Positions 34,282 through 42,926 of a DNA stretch of 64,000 nucleotides are shown here, piece by piece. Under the pieces are notes generated by a model. The model was not told the origin of the DNA. It made no database searches and worked only from the letters and a program-made list of their open reading frames with translations. Both the position numbers and the translations under genes were made by a program. Origin of the DNA: Streptomyces mobaraensis (GTDB lineage Bacteria; Actinomycetota; Actinomycetes; Streptomycetales; Streptomycetaceae); contig NZ_CP083590.1 of NCBI RefSeq assembly GCF_020099395.1, positions 1 to 64,000 on the forward strand, given 5' to 3'. The stretch's first letter is position 1, and each line of letters starts with the position of its first letter.

Positions 34282-34922
34282 TCGCCGACGACGACACCCT
34301 GATCCGGGAGGGGCTGGCCGCGCTGCTGACGGCCGAGGGCTGCGACGTCGCGGCAGCGGTGGCGCACCCGGACGACCTGGCGGCCGCGGTGGCCGCCCAC
34401 CGGCCCGACGTCGCCGTCGTCGACGTCCGGATGCCGCCCACGCACACCGACGAGGGCATCCGCGCCGCCGTCCGCGTCCGGCGGTTCGCGCACCCGCCCG
34501 CTGTGCTCATCCTCTCCGCGCACGCCGAGCAGTCCTTCGCCACCGAACTGCTGGCGGCCGGCGCGGCGGGGATCGGCTACCTGCTGAAGGAACGGGTCGG
34601 CCGGGTGCGGGAGTTCGTCGACGCGCTGCGCCGCGTGGCCGACGGCGGCACCGCCATCGACCCGGAGGTGGTCTCCCGGCTGCTCGCGCGCCGGCAGGCC
34701 GTGGACGCCGTCGCGGGCCTGACCGCACGCGAACGCGAGGTCCTGGCCCTCATGGCACAGGGGCTGGGCAACACGGCCCTCGCCCGCCGCCTCGGCGTCA
34801 GCGACAACGCCGTGCAGAAGCACATCCGGAAGATCTTCGCGAAGCTCGGTCTGCCGCCGGACGAGGAAGTGGACCGGCGGGTCGTGGCCGTTCTGCGCCA
34901 TCTGGAGGCGCTGGGCCGCTGA
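34269..34922 (+). CDS. LuxR/NarL-type response regulator
   Basis: A protein of 217 residues. The receiver domain has the acidic triad IADDD, the phosphorylated Asp in VAVVDVRMPP and the switch Lys in YLLKERV. The C-terminal LuxR helix-turn-helix reads LTAREREVLALMAQGLGN, ARRLGVSDNAVQKHIRKIF. It is phosphorylated by the kinase encoded just upstream. The divergently transcribed secreted hydrolase gene is a plausible target by position only. Confidence 0.93.
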   Translation: MRVVIADDDTLIREGLAALLTAEGCDVAAAVAHPDDLAAAVAAHRPDVAVVDVRMPPTHTDEGIRAAVRVRRFAHPPAVLILSAHAEQSFATELLAAGAAGIGYLLKERVGRVREFVDALRRVADGGTAIDPEVVSRLLARRQAVDAVAGLTAREREVLALMAQGLGNTALARRLGVSDNAVQKHIRKIFAKLGLPPDEEVDRRVVAVLRHLEALGR

Positions 34923-35362
34923 CGCGCGGCCCGGCCGAGGGCCGACGGCTTGACCCGTGTCCCGCGACGCGCCGGGTGTGGACGACGCCGCCTGACCGCG
35001 CGGTCGTGACCCGGCTCTGGTCGCCGGTCGCCGGTCGCCGGTCGCCGGTCGCCGGTCCGAGCCTGCACCGCCTACGCCGCCCCGTTCCCCGGGGGCGGGA
35101 AGAGAACGGGCCGGGGCGCGCGGGCTGGAGGGAGTGGCGGGAGGCCGGCGTCATCGGCCGACGGGCGCTCGCCGGTGCGGACGGGGAGCCGGACCGTACC
35201 CGGTGGCGGCGAGGCGGTGGGCGTCGGGCACGGGGGGCGAGGGCGGGGGCAGGACGGGCCGCCGTTGCCGAGAGGAACGTCAGGAGCCACGTCACTCGCG
35301 GCGAGGGGCCGCGCGGGGCCGGGCAAAGGGAGGCCGGGCCGGCAGCGCCGGCCCGCGGGTGC
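34923..35362. other. Spacer with heptamer repeats and a decayed duplicate of the next gene's end
   Basis: Five perfect copies of GGTCGCC lie at 35019-35053. The stretch 35163-35240 is an imperfect copy of 35355-35440, the C-terminal end of the minus-strand membrane-protein gene, with the stop codon position altered. No independent gene is seen. Confidence 0.55.
35019..35053. repeat. Five perfect 7-bp tandem repeats
   Basis: GGTCGCC is repeated five times without a mismatch, then breaks at GGTCC. It lies about 100 bases after the response regulator stop in a non-coding spacer. Confidence 0.9.
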
Positions 35363-36385
35363 TCACCGGTTCGGGCCGGGAGCCGGGTGGGACCCGGTGG
35401 CGGCGAGGTGCCGGGCGTCGGGAGTGGCGGGCGAGAGGGTCAACCCGCCCTCGCCGGACGTCAGTTCGGTCAGTGCGAAGCAGCCGACGCACAGGGTGAG
35501 CAGGCCGGCGATCAGGTCGGCGGTGTCGCTCACGCCCAGCAGGGCCGAGGTGGCCGGCGAACGCCCGACGTCCATCCAGTCGCCGGCCGCGAAGGCGACA
35601 CCGACCCCCGCCCAGGCCATCGCCAGCGGCACGCCCACCCGTGCCCGTCGCCACCGGCGGAACACCAGTGCGTACAGGCCGGCCGCCCCGGCCAGTGCCC
35701 CCAGGCCGTGCACCAGGTCGCGGGTGCGGCCGATGGCGTTCCGGCGGGCGATCCACTCCGCGTTCATGCCGGCGTCCGATCCCAGTCCCCACAGCAGGCG
35801 GAGCACTCCCGAGCAGACGAGGAACCCGAGGGCGAGCCCGGTGAGCACGCGCTGCGTGCCCTGGGTGCCGGCCGGATCGGTCAGGTCCCGGACGCGGGTG
35901 CGCAGGAGGACGCCCCAGCGCTCGTCGACGTACAGCGTGAACGCCGCGAGCAGGACCAGCCCTTCGGCGCAGAGCCCGCCGTAGACGACGCCGAACACCC
36001 AGGGGCTGAGCATGTCGTTGGACATGGCCGGGTTCTTCGCGCCGGTCGCCGCGATGACGCCCTGGCCGACCGGCAGGGCGATCATCAGCGAGACGAGCAT
36101 GCCCGTCGCGACCCACATCGGGAAGAGGATCAGCCACGCGCGGACGTGCCGCCCGCCGGGCCGGGTCAGGACGTGGGCGATCAGCGCCGCGATCGCGTCC
36201 ATCCCGAACGTCACGGCGTTGGCGGCGATCCACTGTCCCCGCGAGAGGCTGCCGAGGTCCCGTACCCCGGCGTCGGCCCCGGCGACCCACAGCAGCTTCA
36301 GTGTCAGATACGGCAGGCAGGCGGCGACGGCGAACCGGGCGAGGAGCCGGCGCCGGCGGGCTCGGCGTTCGGAGTGATCAGGCAT
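35363..36385 (-). CDS. Polytopic membrane protein of unknown function
   Basis: A protein of 340 residues with about eight hydrophobic segments (for example LARFAVAACLPYLTLKLLWV, AWLILFPMWVATGMLVSLMI, GVVYGGLCAEGLVLLAAFTL). There is no transport signature that I recognise. It starts at ATG 36385. The last 25 residues are polar and are repeated in decayed form downstream (35163-35240). It stands alone between the two-component system and the cysteine hydrolase. Confidence 0.75.
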   Translation of the reverse strand: MPDHSERRARRRRLLARFAVAACLPYLTLKLLWVAGADAGVRDLGSLSRGQWIAANAVTFGMDAIAALIAHVLTRPGGRHVRAWLILFPMWVATGMLVSLMIALPVGQGVIAATGAKNPAMSNDMLSPWVFGVVYGGLCAEGLVLLAAFTLYVDERWGVLLRTRVRDLTDPAGTQGTQRVLTGLALGFLVCSGVLRLLWGLGSDAGMNAEWIARRNAIGRTRDLVHGLGALAGAAGLYALVFRRWRRARVGVPLAMAWAGVGVAFAAGDWMDVGRSPATSALLGVSDTADLIAGLLTLCVGCFALTELTSGEGGLTLSPATPDARHLAATGSHPAPGPNR

Positions 36386-36549
36386 GGACACGACTCTGGC
36401 CCGCCCGGCCCGGCGGCTCGTCATGCCACGGGACGGGACCGCTCCCCCGTACGGCGGAGCGCCCTTCGTCCGGCCGCCGTACGGCGTGCGGCATGCGGCA
36501 TGCGGCGGGCCGCGCCCGCACGTTCGCCGGGGCGCGGGCCGCTCCTGCC

Positions 36550-37152
36550 TCAGGGCGTGAGGTCCTCCACCCGGAGGGCGACGGGGCCGAAGAGGTCCCG
36601 GATGGCCGTCAGGGCCGCGGTGTGGAGGGTGGCGGCCGGGACGGTGGTGCCGTCGGGGGCCGTCAGGGAGCGGGTGGCGGTGGCCTCGGCGACGACGGTG
36701 GGGCGGTAGCCGAGGGCGAAGGCGCCCTGTGCGGTGTGGCTGACGCACATGTGGGTCATAAAGCCGGCCAGCACCAGGTCGGGTCCGGCGTCCAGGGTGC
36801 GCAGGGCCGCCTCCAGGCCGGTGGCGTGGAAGGCGTCGGGGAACTGCTTGACGACCACCGGTTCCCCTTCCAGGGGGGCGACCTCGTCGCTGATCGCGCC
36901 GATGTCGGCCCGGATGTCGTACGCGGTGCCGGCGCCGCCGTCGTTGACGACGTGCACCACCGGGGCGCCCGCGGAGCGGGCGGCGGTCAGCAGGCGGGCG
37001 CCGGCGGCCAAGGCGGCCTCGGCGCCGTCGAGGGCCATGACGCCGGTGCGGTAGGTGTTCTGGAAGTCGATCATGACCACCGTGGTGTCCTTCAGCTGCG
37101 GCAGCCGGTCGTCCAGGCCGATGACGTCACGCAGGGTCGTCGAAGTAGACAT
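36550..37152 (-). CDS. Isochorismatase-family cysteine hydrolase
   Basis: A protein of 200 residues. The catalytic triad is visible: Asp in VVMIDFQNTY, Lys in VVKQFPDAF and Cys in FMTHMCVSHTAQGAF, with the cis-peptide region next to it. The family includes isochorismatases, nicotinamidases and N-carbamoyl hydrolases; the lack of a carrier domain and the small size fit a simple amide or ether hydrolase. AGGAAG precedes ATG 37152. The GlxA-type regulator directly upstream on the same strand probably controls it. Confidence 0.85.
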   Translation of the reverse strand: MSTSTTLRDVIGLDDRLPQLKDTTVVMIDFQNTYRTGVMALDGAEAALAAGARLLTAARSAGAPVVHVVNDGGAGTAYDIRADIGAISDEVAPLEGEPVVVKQFPDAFHATGLEAALRTLDAGPDLVLAGFMTHMCVSHTAQGAFALGYRPTVVAEATATRSLTAPDGTTVPAATLHTAALTAIRDLFGPVALRVEDLTP

Positions 37153-37233
37153 GGGAATACTTCCTCTCAAGGCGTTGCGAAAAGGGCGTAGTTGGGTGCG
37201 CGGGGGCCGTGTGGTGACCTGGGAGTGAAGGGG

Positions 37234-38223
37234 TCAGGCGGTGCGGAAGCGGCGGCGGTACGCGGCCGGGGTGGTGCCGATCTGCCGGCGGAACGCCCGG
37301 TGCAGGGTCTCCAGCGACCGCAGGCCGCAGGCCCGGGCGACGTCCTCCAGGGGTCGGTCGGTGGTCTCCAGCAGACGCCGGGCGGCCTCCACCCGGGCGG
37401 CTTCGACGTAGCCGGCCGGAGTGGCACCGGTCTCCTGGGCGAACACACGGGAGAAGTGCCGTTCGCTCAGGCACATCCGTGCCGCCAGGGCGGCCGCCGA
37501 AAGGTCCTCGTCGAGGTGTTCGCCGATGTACCGGCGCAGCTCGTCGACGTCCCTGCGGGACGACGCCGGGCGGCTGATCGGCACGCTGAACTGGCTCTGG
37601 CCGCCGGGGCGTTTGAGGTAGACGACCAGCTGGCGGGCCACGGCCAGCGCCAGGTCCTCGCCGTGGTCCTCGGCGACCAGGGCGAGGGCCAGGTCGAGGC
37701 AGGCGCTGATGCCCGCCCCGGTCCAGACCCGCCCCGAGCGGACGAAGATCGGGTCCGCGTCGACGTCCACCCGCGGGTGGTCCGCGGCGAGTTGCGCGGC
37801 GGTCGACCAGTGTGTGGTCGCTCTCCGGCCGTCCAGCATCCCCGCCGCGGCCAGCAGGTGCGCGCCCACGCACACTGAGGCGACGCGCCGCGCGTGGGGT
37901 GCGGTGGCCTTGATCCATTCCACGAGGCCGTCGTCGATCCTGGCCCGCGGGCCCTCGGGGCCGGGGTCGACCGCTCCGGGGACGAGCAGGGTGTCCACCG
38001 CCGCCCCGACCTCGCCCATGCCCAGGTCGGTCACCAGGCGCACCCCCGCCGACGTCGCCACGGCCTCCCCGGCCGGGCCGGGGCCGGCCAGCCGTACCTC
38101 GTATCCGGCGCGGCCGCGGCTCTCCCGGTTGGCCAGGGCGAACACCTCGGCCGGGCCGGTGACGTCGAGGAGGTCGACATCGGGGAAGACCGCGATGACC
38201 ACGCGGTGGTGCGTCTGGTGCAT
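37234..38223 (-). CDS. GlxA-type AraC transcriptional regulator
   Basis: A protein of 329 residues. Residues 1-185 form a DJ-1/PfpI-like domain (VVIAVFPDVDLLDVTGPAEVF, ASVCVGAHLLAAAGML with the elbow Cys, RRATTHWST). Residues 215-325 form the AraC double helix-turn-helix (AALAARMCLSERHFSRVF, LEDVARACGLRSLETLHRAF). ATG 38223 follows GATGGGGAC. It is upstream of the cysteine hydrolase, a common pairing in which the regulator senses the hydrolase substrate. Confidence 0.9.
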   Translation of the reverse strand: MHQTHHRVVIAVFPDVDLLDVTGPAEVFALANRESRGRAGYEVRLAGPGPAGEAVATSAGVRLVTDLGMGEVGAAVDTLLVPGAVDPGPEGPRARIDDGLVEWIKATAPHARRVASVCVGAHLLAAAGMLDGRRATTHWSTAAQLAADHPRVDVDADPIFVRSGRVWTGAGISACLDLALALVAEDHGEDLALAVARQLVVYLKRPGGQSQFSVPISRPASSRRDVDELRRYIGEHLDEDLSAAALAARMCLSERHFSRVFAQETGATPAGYVEAARVEAARRLLETTDRPLEDVARACGLRSLETLHRAFRRQIGTTPAAYRRRFRTA

Positions 38224-38344
38224 GTCCCCATCGTCCGGGCTCCGGCACCGTGGCCGCAATGACGTGGTTCTGTCACATCCGGACATGGCGCTGCGGGGGC
38301 ATGGGAATACCCAGCCCCCCGCCTCCCGGGGAAGCGAGAGCGGC

Positions 38345-38376
38345 CCGGCTGGGGCGGCCGCCGTGGCCCCAGCCGG
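38345..38376 (-). terminator. Terminator of the lectin-like gene
   Basis: A perfect 11-bp stem (38345-38355 with 38366-38376) with a 10-base loop lies 43 bases after the stop codon of the minus-strand lectin-like gene. It also separates that gene from the promoter of the GlxA-type regulator. Confidence 0.65.
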
Positions 38377-38418
38377 GTCCGCGCCCTCGTCCGGGCGCCG
38401 GTCACCGTGTACCGGCGG

Positions 38419-38928
38419 CTACTTCCAGAGCTGGTGCCGGTCGTTGGCCCAGCCCGTCATGCTGACGTTGCCGTCGTTGTCGGCGGTGAGGTACAGCCGG
38501 GACTGGCGGTTCTTCAGGCGGAACGCCTTGTAGTTGCCGTCCCACTCCTCGTACCACTGCTCGTAGTAGTTGACCGGGCCGGAGCAGGGCTCCAGGTAGA
38601 CCGACCGCTCGTAGGCCGTCAGGCACTTGCCGTCGGATCCCGGGGTCTTCTCGGCCCAGGCTCCGTCGGGGTTCTCCAGGTTGCTGTTGTCGTCATGCCA
38701 CTGGATCTCCCCCAGGCCCCCGCCCAGCGTCCGGCAGGCGTAGTCCTTGCCCTGCGGGTTGGTCCACACCGCGTTGCGGGAGGTGCTGAAGCGCAGGCAG
38801 TCGTAGGTGCCCTGGTTCCTCCAGGTGACGTCGGCGTCCTGCGCCGACGCCGCGCCGGACGCGGCGAGCAGGGCCATGGGTATGGCGGCCGCCAGGAACA
38901 CGGATCTGGCCGCACGTGACTTGGACAT
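38419..38928 (-). CDS. Secreted ricin-type beta-trefoil protein
   Basis: A protein of 169 residues. Residues 1-30 are a Sec signal peptide ending ASGAASAQDA. The mature part has trefoil repeats seen as CLRFSTSRNAVWTN, KCLTAYERSVYLEPC, YKAFRLKNRQSRLYLTAD and the end WANDRHQLWK, with four cysteines (CL, CR, CL, PC) able to form two disulfides. A carbohydrate-binding or inhibitory role outside the cell is likely; the ligand is unknown. ATG 38928 follows an AGGAAGAG ribosome binding site on the minus strand. Confidence 0.7.
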   Translation of the reverse strand: MSKSRAARSVFLAAAIPMALLAASGAASAQDADVTWRNQGTYDCLRFSTSRNAVWTNPQGKDYACRTLGGGLGEIQWHDDNSNLENPDGAWAEKTPGSDGKCLTAYERSVYLEPCSGPVNYYEQWYEEWDGNYKAFRLKNRQSRLYLTADNDGNVSMTGWANDRHQLWK

Positions 38929-39290
38929 GGTTCTCTTCCTCTCGGGGTTGTGCGCCGCGGGGCCGGCGACGGGTGCCGTCCCGCACTCCGGGACGGGTTT
39001 TCCCGGGTGCCGGAATGCCGCCCGCTCGCGGGTCGCGCCGGGCGAAAAAGTAGCCCAGGGCCTCCCGGCGCCGGGTGTCGTCCCGCACGGTGAGGGCGGG
39101 GTTCCGGTGCCGCCGTGCACAGCGGGCCGCGTCGTCGCCGGGGAGACGGGTGCGAAACTCGCGAGTGATCTCCCTACGGCCGGATCAGTACGCTGACCCG
39201 GTACGTGTACGCGAGCCCGGCCGGAGCGGTGCGGCCGCCCGGGGGTGGCGGGGCCCCGGGCGAGCTCTTCTTTCATCTGGGGGTTCGAGG

Positions 39291-40901
39291 ATGGCCAGCG
39301 GGACGGGGGTGCCCGGTGTCGTCACCGGCCGGGCGGCGGACACGACGGGCGCAGGGGGGCCGGCGCAAAGGGCCGACGACGTTCTGGCCCTGCAGCGGGC
39401 GGCCCGAAAGGGGGGGTCCCGGGCGGTACTCGGCCGGCTCGCCGAACGCAGCCGCGCGGACGTGCTGTTGGTGGGCCCCTCCGGGGCGCTGCTGTCCTCG
39501 GGCCGGCCGCCACGCCACGCGGCAGGCGAAGCGGTCTGGCGGGCGATCCGGTGCGGAGTGGGCGAACTCGCCCGAAGACGGGCGCGGTCCATGGCCATCG
39601 ACGTACCGGGGCACACCGTCTTCCTGTATCCCCTGGACGGCCAGGGTGATCCCGCCGCGCCCGTGCTCGCGGCGGTCGCGCCGCGTCCGGACGCCGGCGG
39701 GGCGGCACCGCTGCTCGCGGACGCCGCGACGATCCTGGGCCTGTGCTGGAGGGCCGAGCGCACCGAGGGGCTGCGCTCCCGGCTCGAAGCCGCCGACCAT
39801 CGCACGCGGGAAGTCGTGCTGCACCTGCTGATGAACGGTCATGTCGTGGCCGCCCGCCAGGTCGCGGGGGCCCTCGGGCCCGGGCTGCCCGACACGATCC
39901 GGGTCTGCGTCGTCGAAGGCCCGCCCGCCGCGCGCGGTGAGATCGCCGCCCACCTGAGGGGCAGCGCCCCCGAGGCGTGGATCGTGCCCTGCCCGGTGTA
40001 CGAAGCCCATCTGATCGTCCTCGCCCCGGCGGCCGACGGCGCCACCGCCGCGGGCGTCCAGCCCCCGGAGCATCCCCCGGCGTACCTCCGGTCGGCGCTG
40101 GGCCCCTGCTGGGCGGGGATGAGCGACGCCGTACCGCTCGCGGACACGGTCACGGGGTACGCGCAGGCGTTCCACGCGCTGGCCGCCGCCCGCCACCGCG
40201 CCGACCGCCGCGCGTCCTTCGCGTGCGGCCCGGACCTGCCGCTGGCCCTCGGCCCCGCCGCGACCGCCTGGGCCGAGCGGTTCCTCGCCCCGCTGCGGGA
40301 ACACGGCGCCCGGCGGCCGCAGGATCCCGGGAGCGCCGAACTGCTCGCCACCGCCGCGTCGTGGCTCCGCTTCTCGTCGCGGGCGACGGAACACCTCAAG
40401 ATCCACCGCAACACCCTGTCGGCGCGGCTCAAGCACATCGCACGGCGGCTGGACACGGACCTCGACCGGCTGGCCGACCAGTCCGCTCTCGCTCTCGCCC
40501 TGCGCGTCCTCACCACGGCCCACCCGGCCGGTACGGCGCCCGGTAGTACGGCGCCCGGTCCGGCACCGCGAGGCGAGACGGCGGTCCACCGGCTGGACGA
40601 CCGGCTCGACGACCTGCTCGCTCACCCCGCCGTCACCCGCTGGGCCCGTGTCCAGCTCCGGCCGCTCACCGCCGGGGACCCGTCGGGCGAACTGGTCCGG
40701 ACGCTGGAGACGTGGCTCGACCACGACGCCCGCGTCGACGCCACGGCCGCGGCCCTGTCCCTGTCGGTCACCGCCGTCCGCAAGCGCCTGGTACGCGCCG
40801 AAGCGGTCCTGCAGCGCTCGCTCCTCCGTCCGCCGACCGCCCGCCACGATCTCTGGCTGGCCCGGCGGGCGCTCGTCCTGGCGGCCCCGACGGAACCCTG
40901 A
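39291..40901 (+). CDS. PucR-type regulator with two helix-turn-helix motifs
   Basis: A protein of 536 residues. The N-terminal half is a GAF/PucR-like sensory part. Residues near 365-405 hold the HTH_30 motif (ATEHLKIHRNTLSARLKHIARRL), and a second related motif lies near the C-terminus (AALSLSVTAVRKRLVRAEAVL). PucR proteins activate purine or secondary catabolic genes. I chose ATG 39291; upstream codons in frame lack domain similarity. It precedes the FAD oxidoreductase by 68 bases on the same strand, so it may control the A-T-R synthetase cluster. Confidence 0.75.
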   Translation: MASGTGVPGVVTGRAADTTGAGGPAQRADDVLALQRAARKGGSRAVLGRLAERSRADVLLVGPSGALLSSGRPPRHAAGEAVWRAIRCGVGELARRRARSMAIDVPGHTVFLYPLDGQGDPAAPVLAAVAPRPDAGGAAPLLADAATILGLCWRAERTEGLRSRLEAADHRTREVVLHLLMNGHVVAARQVAGALGPGLPDTIRVCVVEGPPAARGEIAAHLRGSAPEAWIVPCPVYEAHLIVLAPAADGATAAGVQPPEHPPAYLRSALGPCWAGMSDAVPLADTVTGYAQAFHALAAARHRADRRASFACGPDLPLALGPAATAWAERFLAPLREHGARRPQDPGSAELLATAASWLRFSSRATEHLKIHRNTLSARLKHIARRLDTDLDRLADQSALALALRVLTTAHPAGTAPGSTAPGPAPRGETAVHRLDDRLDDLLAHPAVTRWARVQLRPLTAGDPSGELVRTLETWLDHDARVDATAAALSLSVTAVRKRLVRAEAVLQRSLLRPPTARHDLWLARRALVLAAPTEP

Positions 40902-40969
40902 GGCCCGTCCGCCGGTCCGTCGTCCTCCCGCCCCCATGACCTGCGGGCGGCCCCGTCGTTGTCCCGGGC

Positions 40970-42856
40970 ATGGGCCGTTCGGCGGGGAGCATCGGTGGGG
41001 AGCGTTCGATGGGGCACATGTCGGCGGGGCGCATGGCGGCGGGGCACGCTTTGGCGGGGCGCACGGGGAACGCGGCGGAAGCGGGAAGACGGACGCGGCG
41101 GGAGTTCCTGGGCGCGGCGGCCGGGGCGGGCGGGGCGGTGCTCGTGGGGGCGGGCCGGGCCGGCGCCGGCGGCCGGGCGGGTCCCGGCCGCAGCGTGGCC
41201 GTCCTCGGCGGCGGCGTCGCCGGGCTCAGCGCGGCTCAGGAACTCGCCGAACGCGGCTACCTGGTCACCGTCTACGAACGCGAGACCGCGCTGGGCGGCA
41301 AGGCACGCAGCAAGTACGTACCGGGGAGCGGCACCGGAGGCCGCCGCCCGCTCCCGGGCGAGCACGGCTTCCGCTTCTTCCCCGGCTTCTACCGCAACCT
41401 CCCCGACACCATGCGGCGCATCCCGCTGCCGGACGGCGGCGGATCGGTCCACGACAACCTGATGAACGCGACCGACGGCCTGGTGGTGCGCACGGGAGGC
41501 CGCCCCGACCTGACGGTCCCCTTCCGTACCCTCCTCGCCCCGCCGGACCCGGCGACGCTGCTGCCGGACGCGCTGCTGCGCAATCTGACCGCGTCGCTGG
41601 ACACCGTCCTGCACCTGCCGCCCACGGAGGTCGCCTACTTCGCCAACCGGCTGCTGGTCCACCTCACCAGCTGTGACCAGCGCCGCTTCGGGCAGTGGGA
41701 GCGGGTGCCCTGGTGGGACTTCATCCGGGCCGACCGGATGTCGCGGGACTACCGCCATCTCCTCGGCACCGGCATGACCCGCAATCTCGTCGCCATCAAG
41801 GCCGAGGTGGCCAGCACCCGGACCGTGGCCCGCATCATCCAGGCGTTCCTCTGCGACATCGTGTCCCGGGGCAACGACGGGGAGCCCGACCGCGTCCTCA
41901 ACGCGCCGACCGACGAGGCGTGGATCACCCCGTGGGTGCGCCATCTGCGCTCCCTCGGCGTCCGATTCGTCCTGGGCGGTGAGGTCCGGGAGGTGCTGTA
42001 CGGGGACGGGCGGGTCACCGGTGTCCGGCTGGGCTCCCCGCTCGGCGGCGCCGACCGCCGCGTCACCGCCGACCACTACCTCAGCGCTATGCCCGTCGAG
42101 CACGCCCGCGCCACCTGGGGACGGGAGTTGCGCGCGGCGGACGGGCGGCTCGCGCGCTGCGACCGGCTCCAAACGGACTGGATGGTCGGTGTGCAGTACT
42201 TCCTGCGCACCCGTACGCCCATCGTCCACGGGCACACCGACCACATCGACTCGCCCTGGGCCCTCACGACCATCAGCCAGGCCCAGTTCTGGCCCGGCCG
42301 CGACTTCCGCGCCGACTACGGCGACGGCCGGGTGGCCGACTGCCTGTCCGTGTGCGTCTCGGAGTGGCGCAAGCCGGGGATCCTGTACGGGAAGCCGGCG
42401 ATCCGCTGCACCCGCGAGGAGGTCGCGCGCGAGGTGTGGGCGCAGCTCAAGTCCGGTCTGAACGACACCGGCCGGCGGGTCCTGGACGACGCGGACGTCC
42501 ACACCTGGTTCATCGACCCGGCCGTCACCGGTCTGGGCGGCCCCTCGCCGGTCAACCGCGAGCAGCTCTTCATCCACCCGGTGGGCACCTGGTTCGACCG
42601 CCCGCCGAGCCGGACGGCGGTGCCGAACTTCTTCCTGGCCGGCGACTACGTGGCCACGGACGTCGACCTGGCCACGATGGAGGGCGCGAACGAGTCGGCG
42701 CGCCGCGCGGTCAACGCCCTGCTGGAGGCGGACGGCTCCCCGGCGCCGCCCTGCCGCGTCTGGCCGCTGTACCGCCCCCCGGAGCTGGAACCGTTCCACC
42801 GGCAGGACCGGGCCCGGTACGAGGCCGGCCGGCCCAACGTGTTCGACCTGGGCTGA
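40970..42856 (+). CDS. Tat-exported FAD-dependent oxidoreductase (HpnE-like)
   Basis: A protein of up to 628 residues; the start is uncertain because several ATGs lie in the first 60 codons. A twin-arginine signal TRREFLGAAAGAGGAVLVGAG is followed by the FAD-binding VAVLGGGVAGLSAAQELAERGY, then GGKARSK, EHGFRFFPGFYRNL, and the C-terminal FAD contact NFFLAGDYVATDVDLATMEGA. It is related to squalene-associated dehydroxylases and phytoene desaturase-like enzymes. It probably oxidises a lipid or a product of the neighbouring synthetase outside the membrane. It ends against a perfect terminator shared with the convergent P450 gene. Confidence 0.75.
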   Translation: MGRSAGSIGGERSMGHMSAGRMAAGHALAGRTGNAAEAGRRTRREFLGAAAGAGGAVLVGAGRAGAGGRAGPGRSVAVLGGGVAGLSAAQELAERGYLVTVYERETALGGKARSKYVPGSGTGGRRPLPGEHGFRFFPGFYRNLPDTMRRIPLPDGGGSVHDNLMNATDGLVVRTGGRPDLTVPFRTLLAPPDPATLLPDALLRNLTASLDTVLHLPPTEVAYFANRLLVHLTSCDQRRFGQWERVPWWDFIRADRMSRDYRHLLGTGMTRNLVAIKAEVASTRTVARIIQAFLCDIVSRGNDGEPDRVLNAPTDEAWITPWVRHLRSLGVRFVLGGEVREVLYGDGRVTGVRLGSPLGGADRRVTADHYLSAMPVEHARATWGRELRAADGRLARCDRLQTDWMVGVQYFLRTRTPIVHGHTDHIDSPWALTTISQAQFWPGRDFRADYGDGRVADCLSVCVSEWRKPGILYGKPAIRCTREEVAREVWAQLKSGLNDTGRRVLDDADVHTWFIDPAVTGLGGPSPVNREQLFIHPVGTWFDRPPSRTAVPNFFLAGDYVATDVDLATMEGANESARRAVNALLEADGSPAPPCRVWPLYRPPELEPFHRQDRARYEAGRPNVFDLG

Positions 42857-42902
42857 CCCGCTGTCCGCCCGCCGGAACCGGTTTCGACGGGCGGACAGCG
42901 GG
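42857..42902. terminator. Perfect 15-bp-stem bidirectional terminator
   Basis: Arms 42857-42871 and 42888-42902 pair perfectly around a 16-base loop, and the loop itself contains CCGGAACCGG. It starts on the base after the stop codon of the + strand oxidoreductase and ends 24 bases before the stop of the convergent P450 gene. Confidence 0.85.
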
Positions 42903-42926
42903 CGTCCGGGGGCCCGGCGCCGCTCC

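Noticed and set aside
40622..42799. A 725-codon minus-strand frame across the PucR and FAD oxidoreductase genes
   Set aside because: It spans two unrelated real genes and shows no motif; an antisense shadow.
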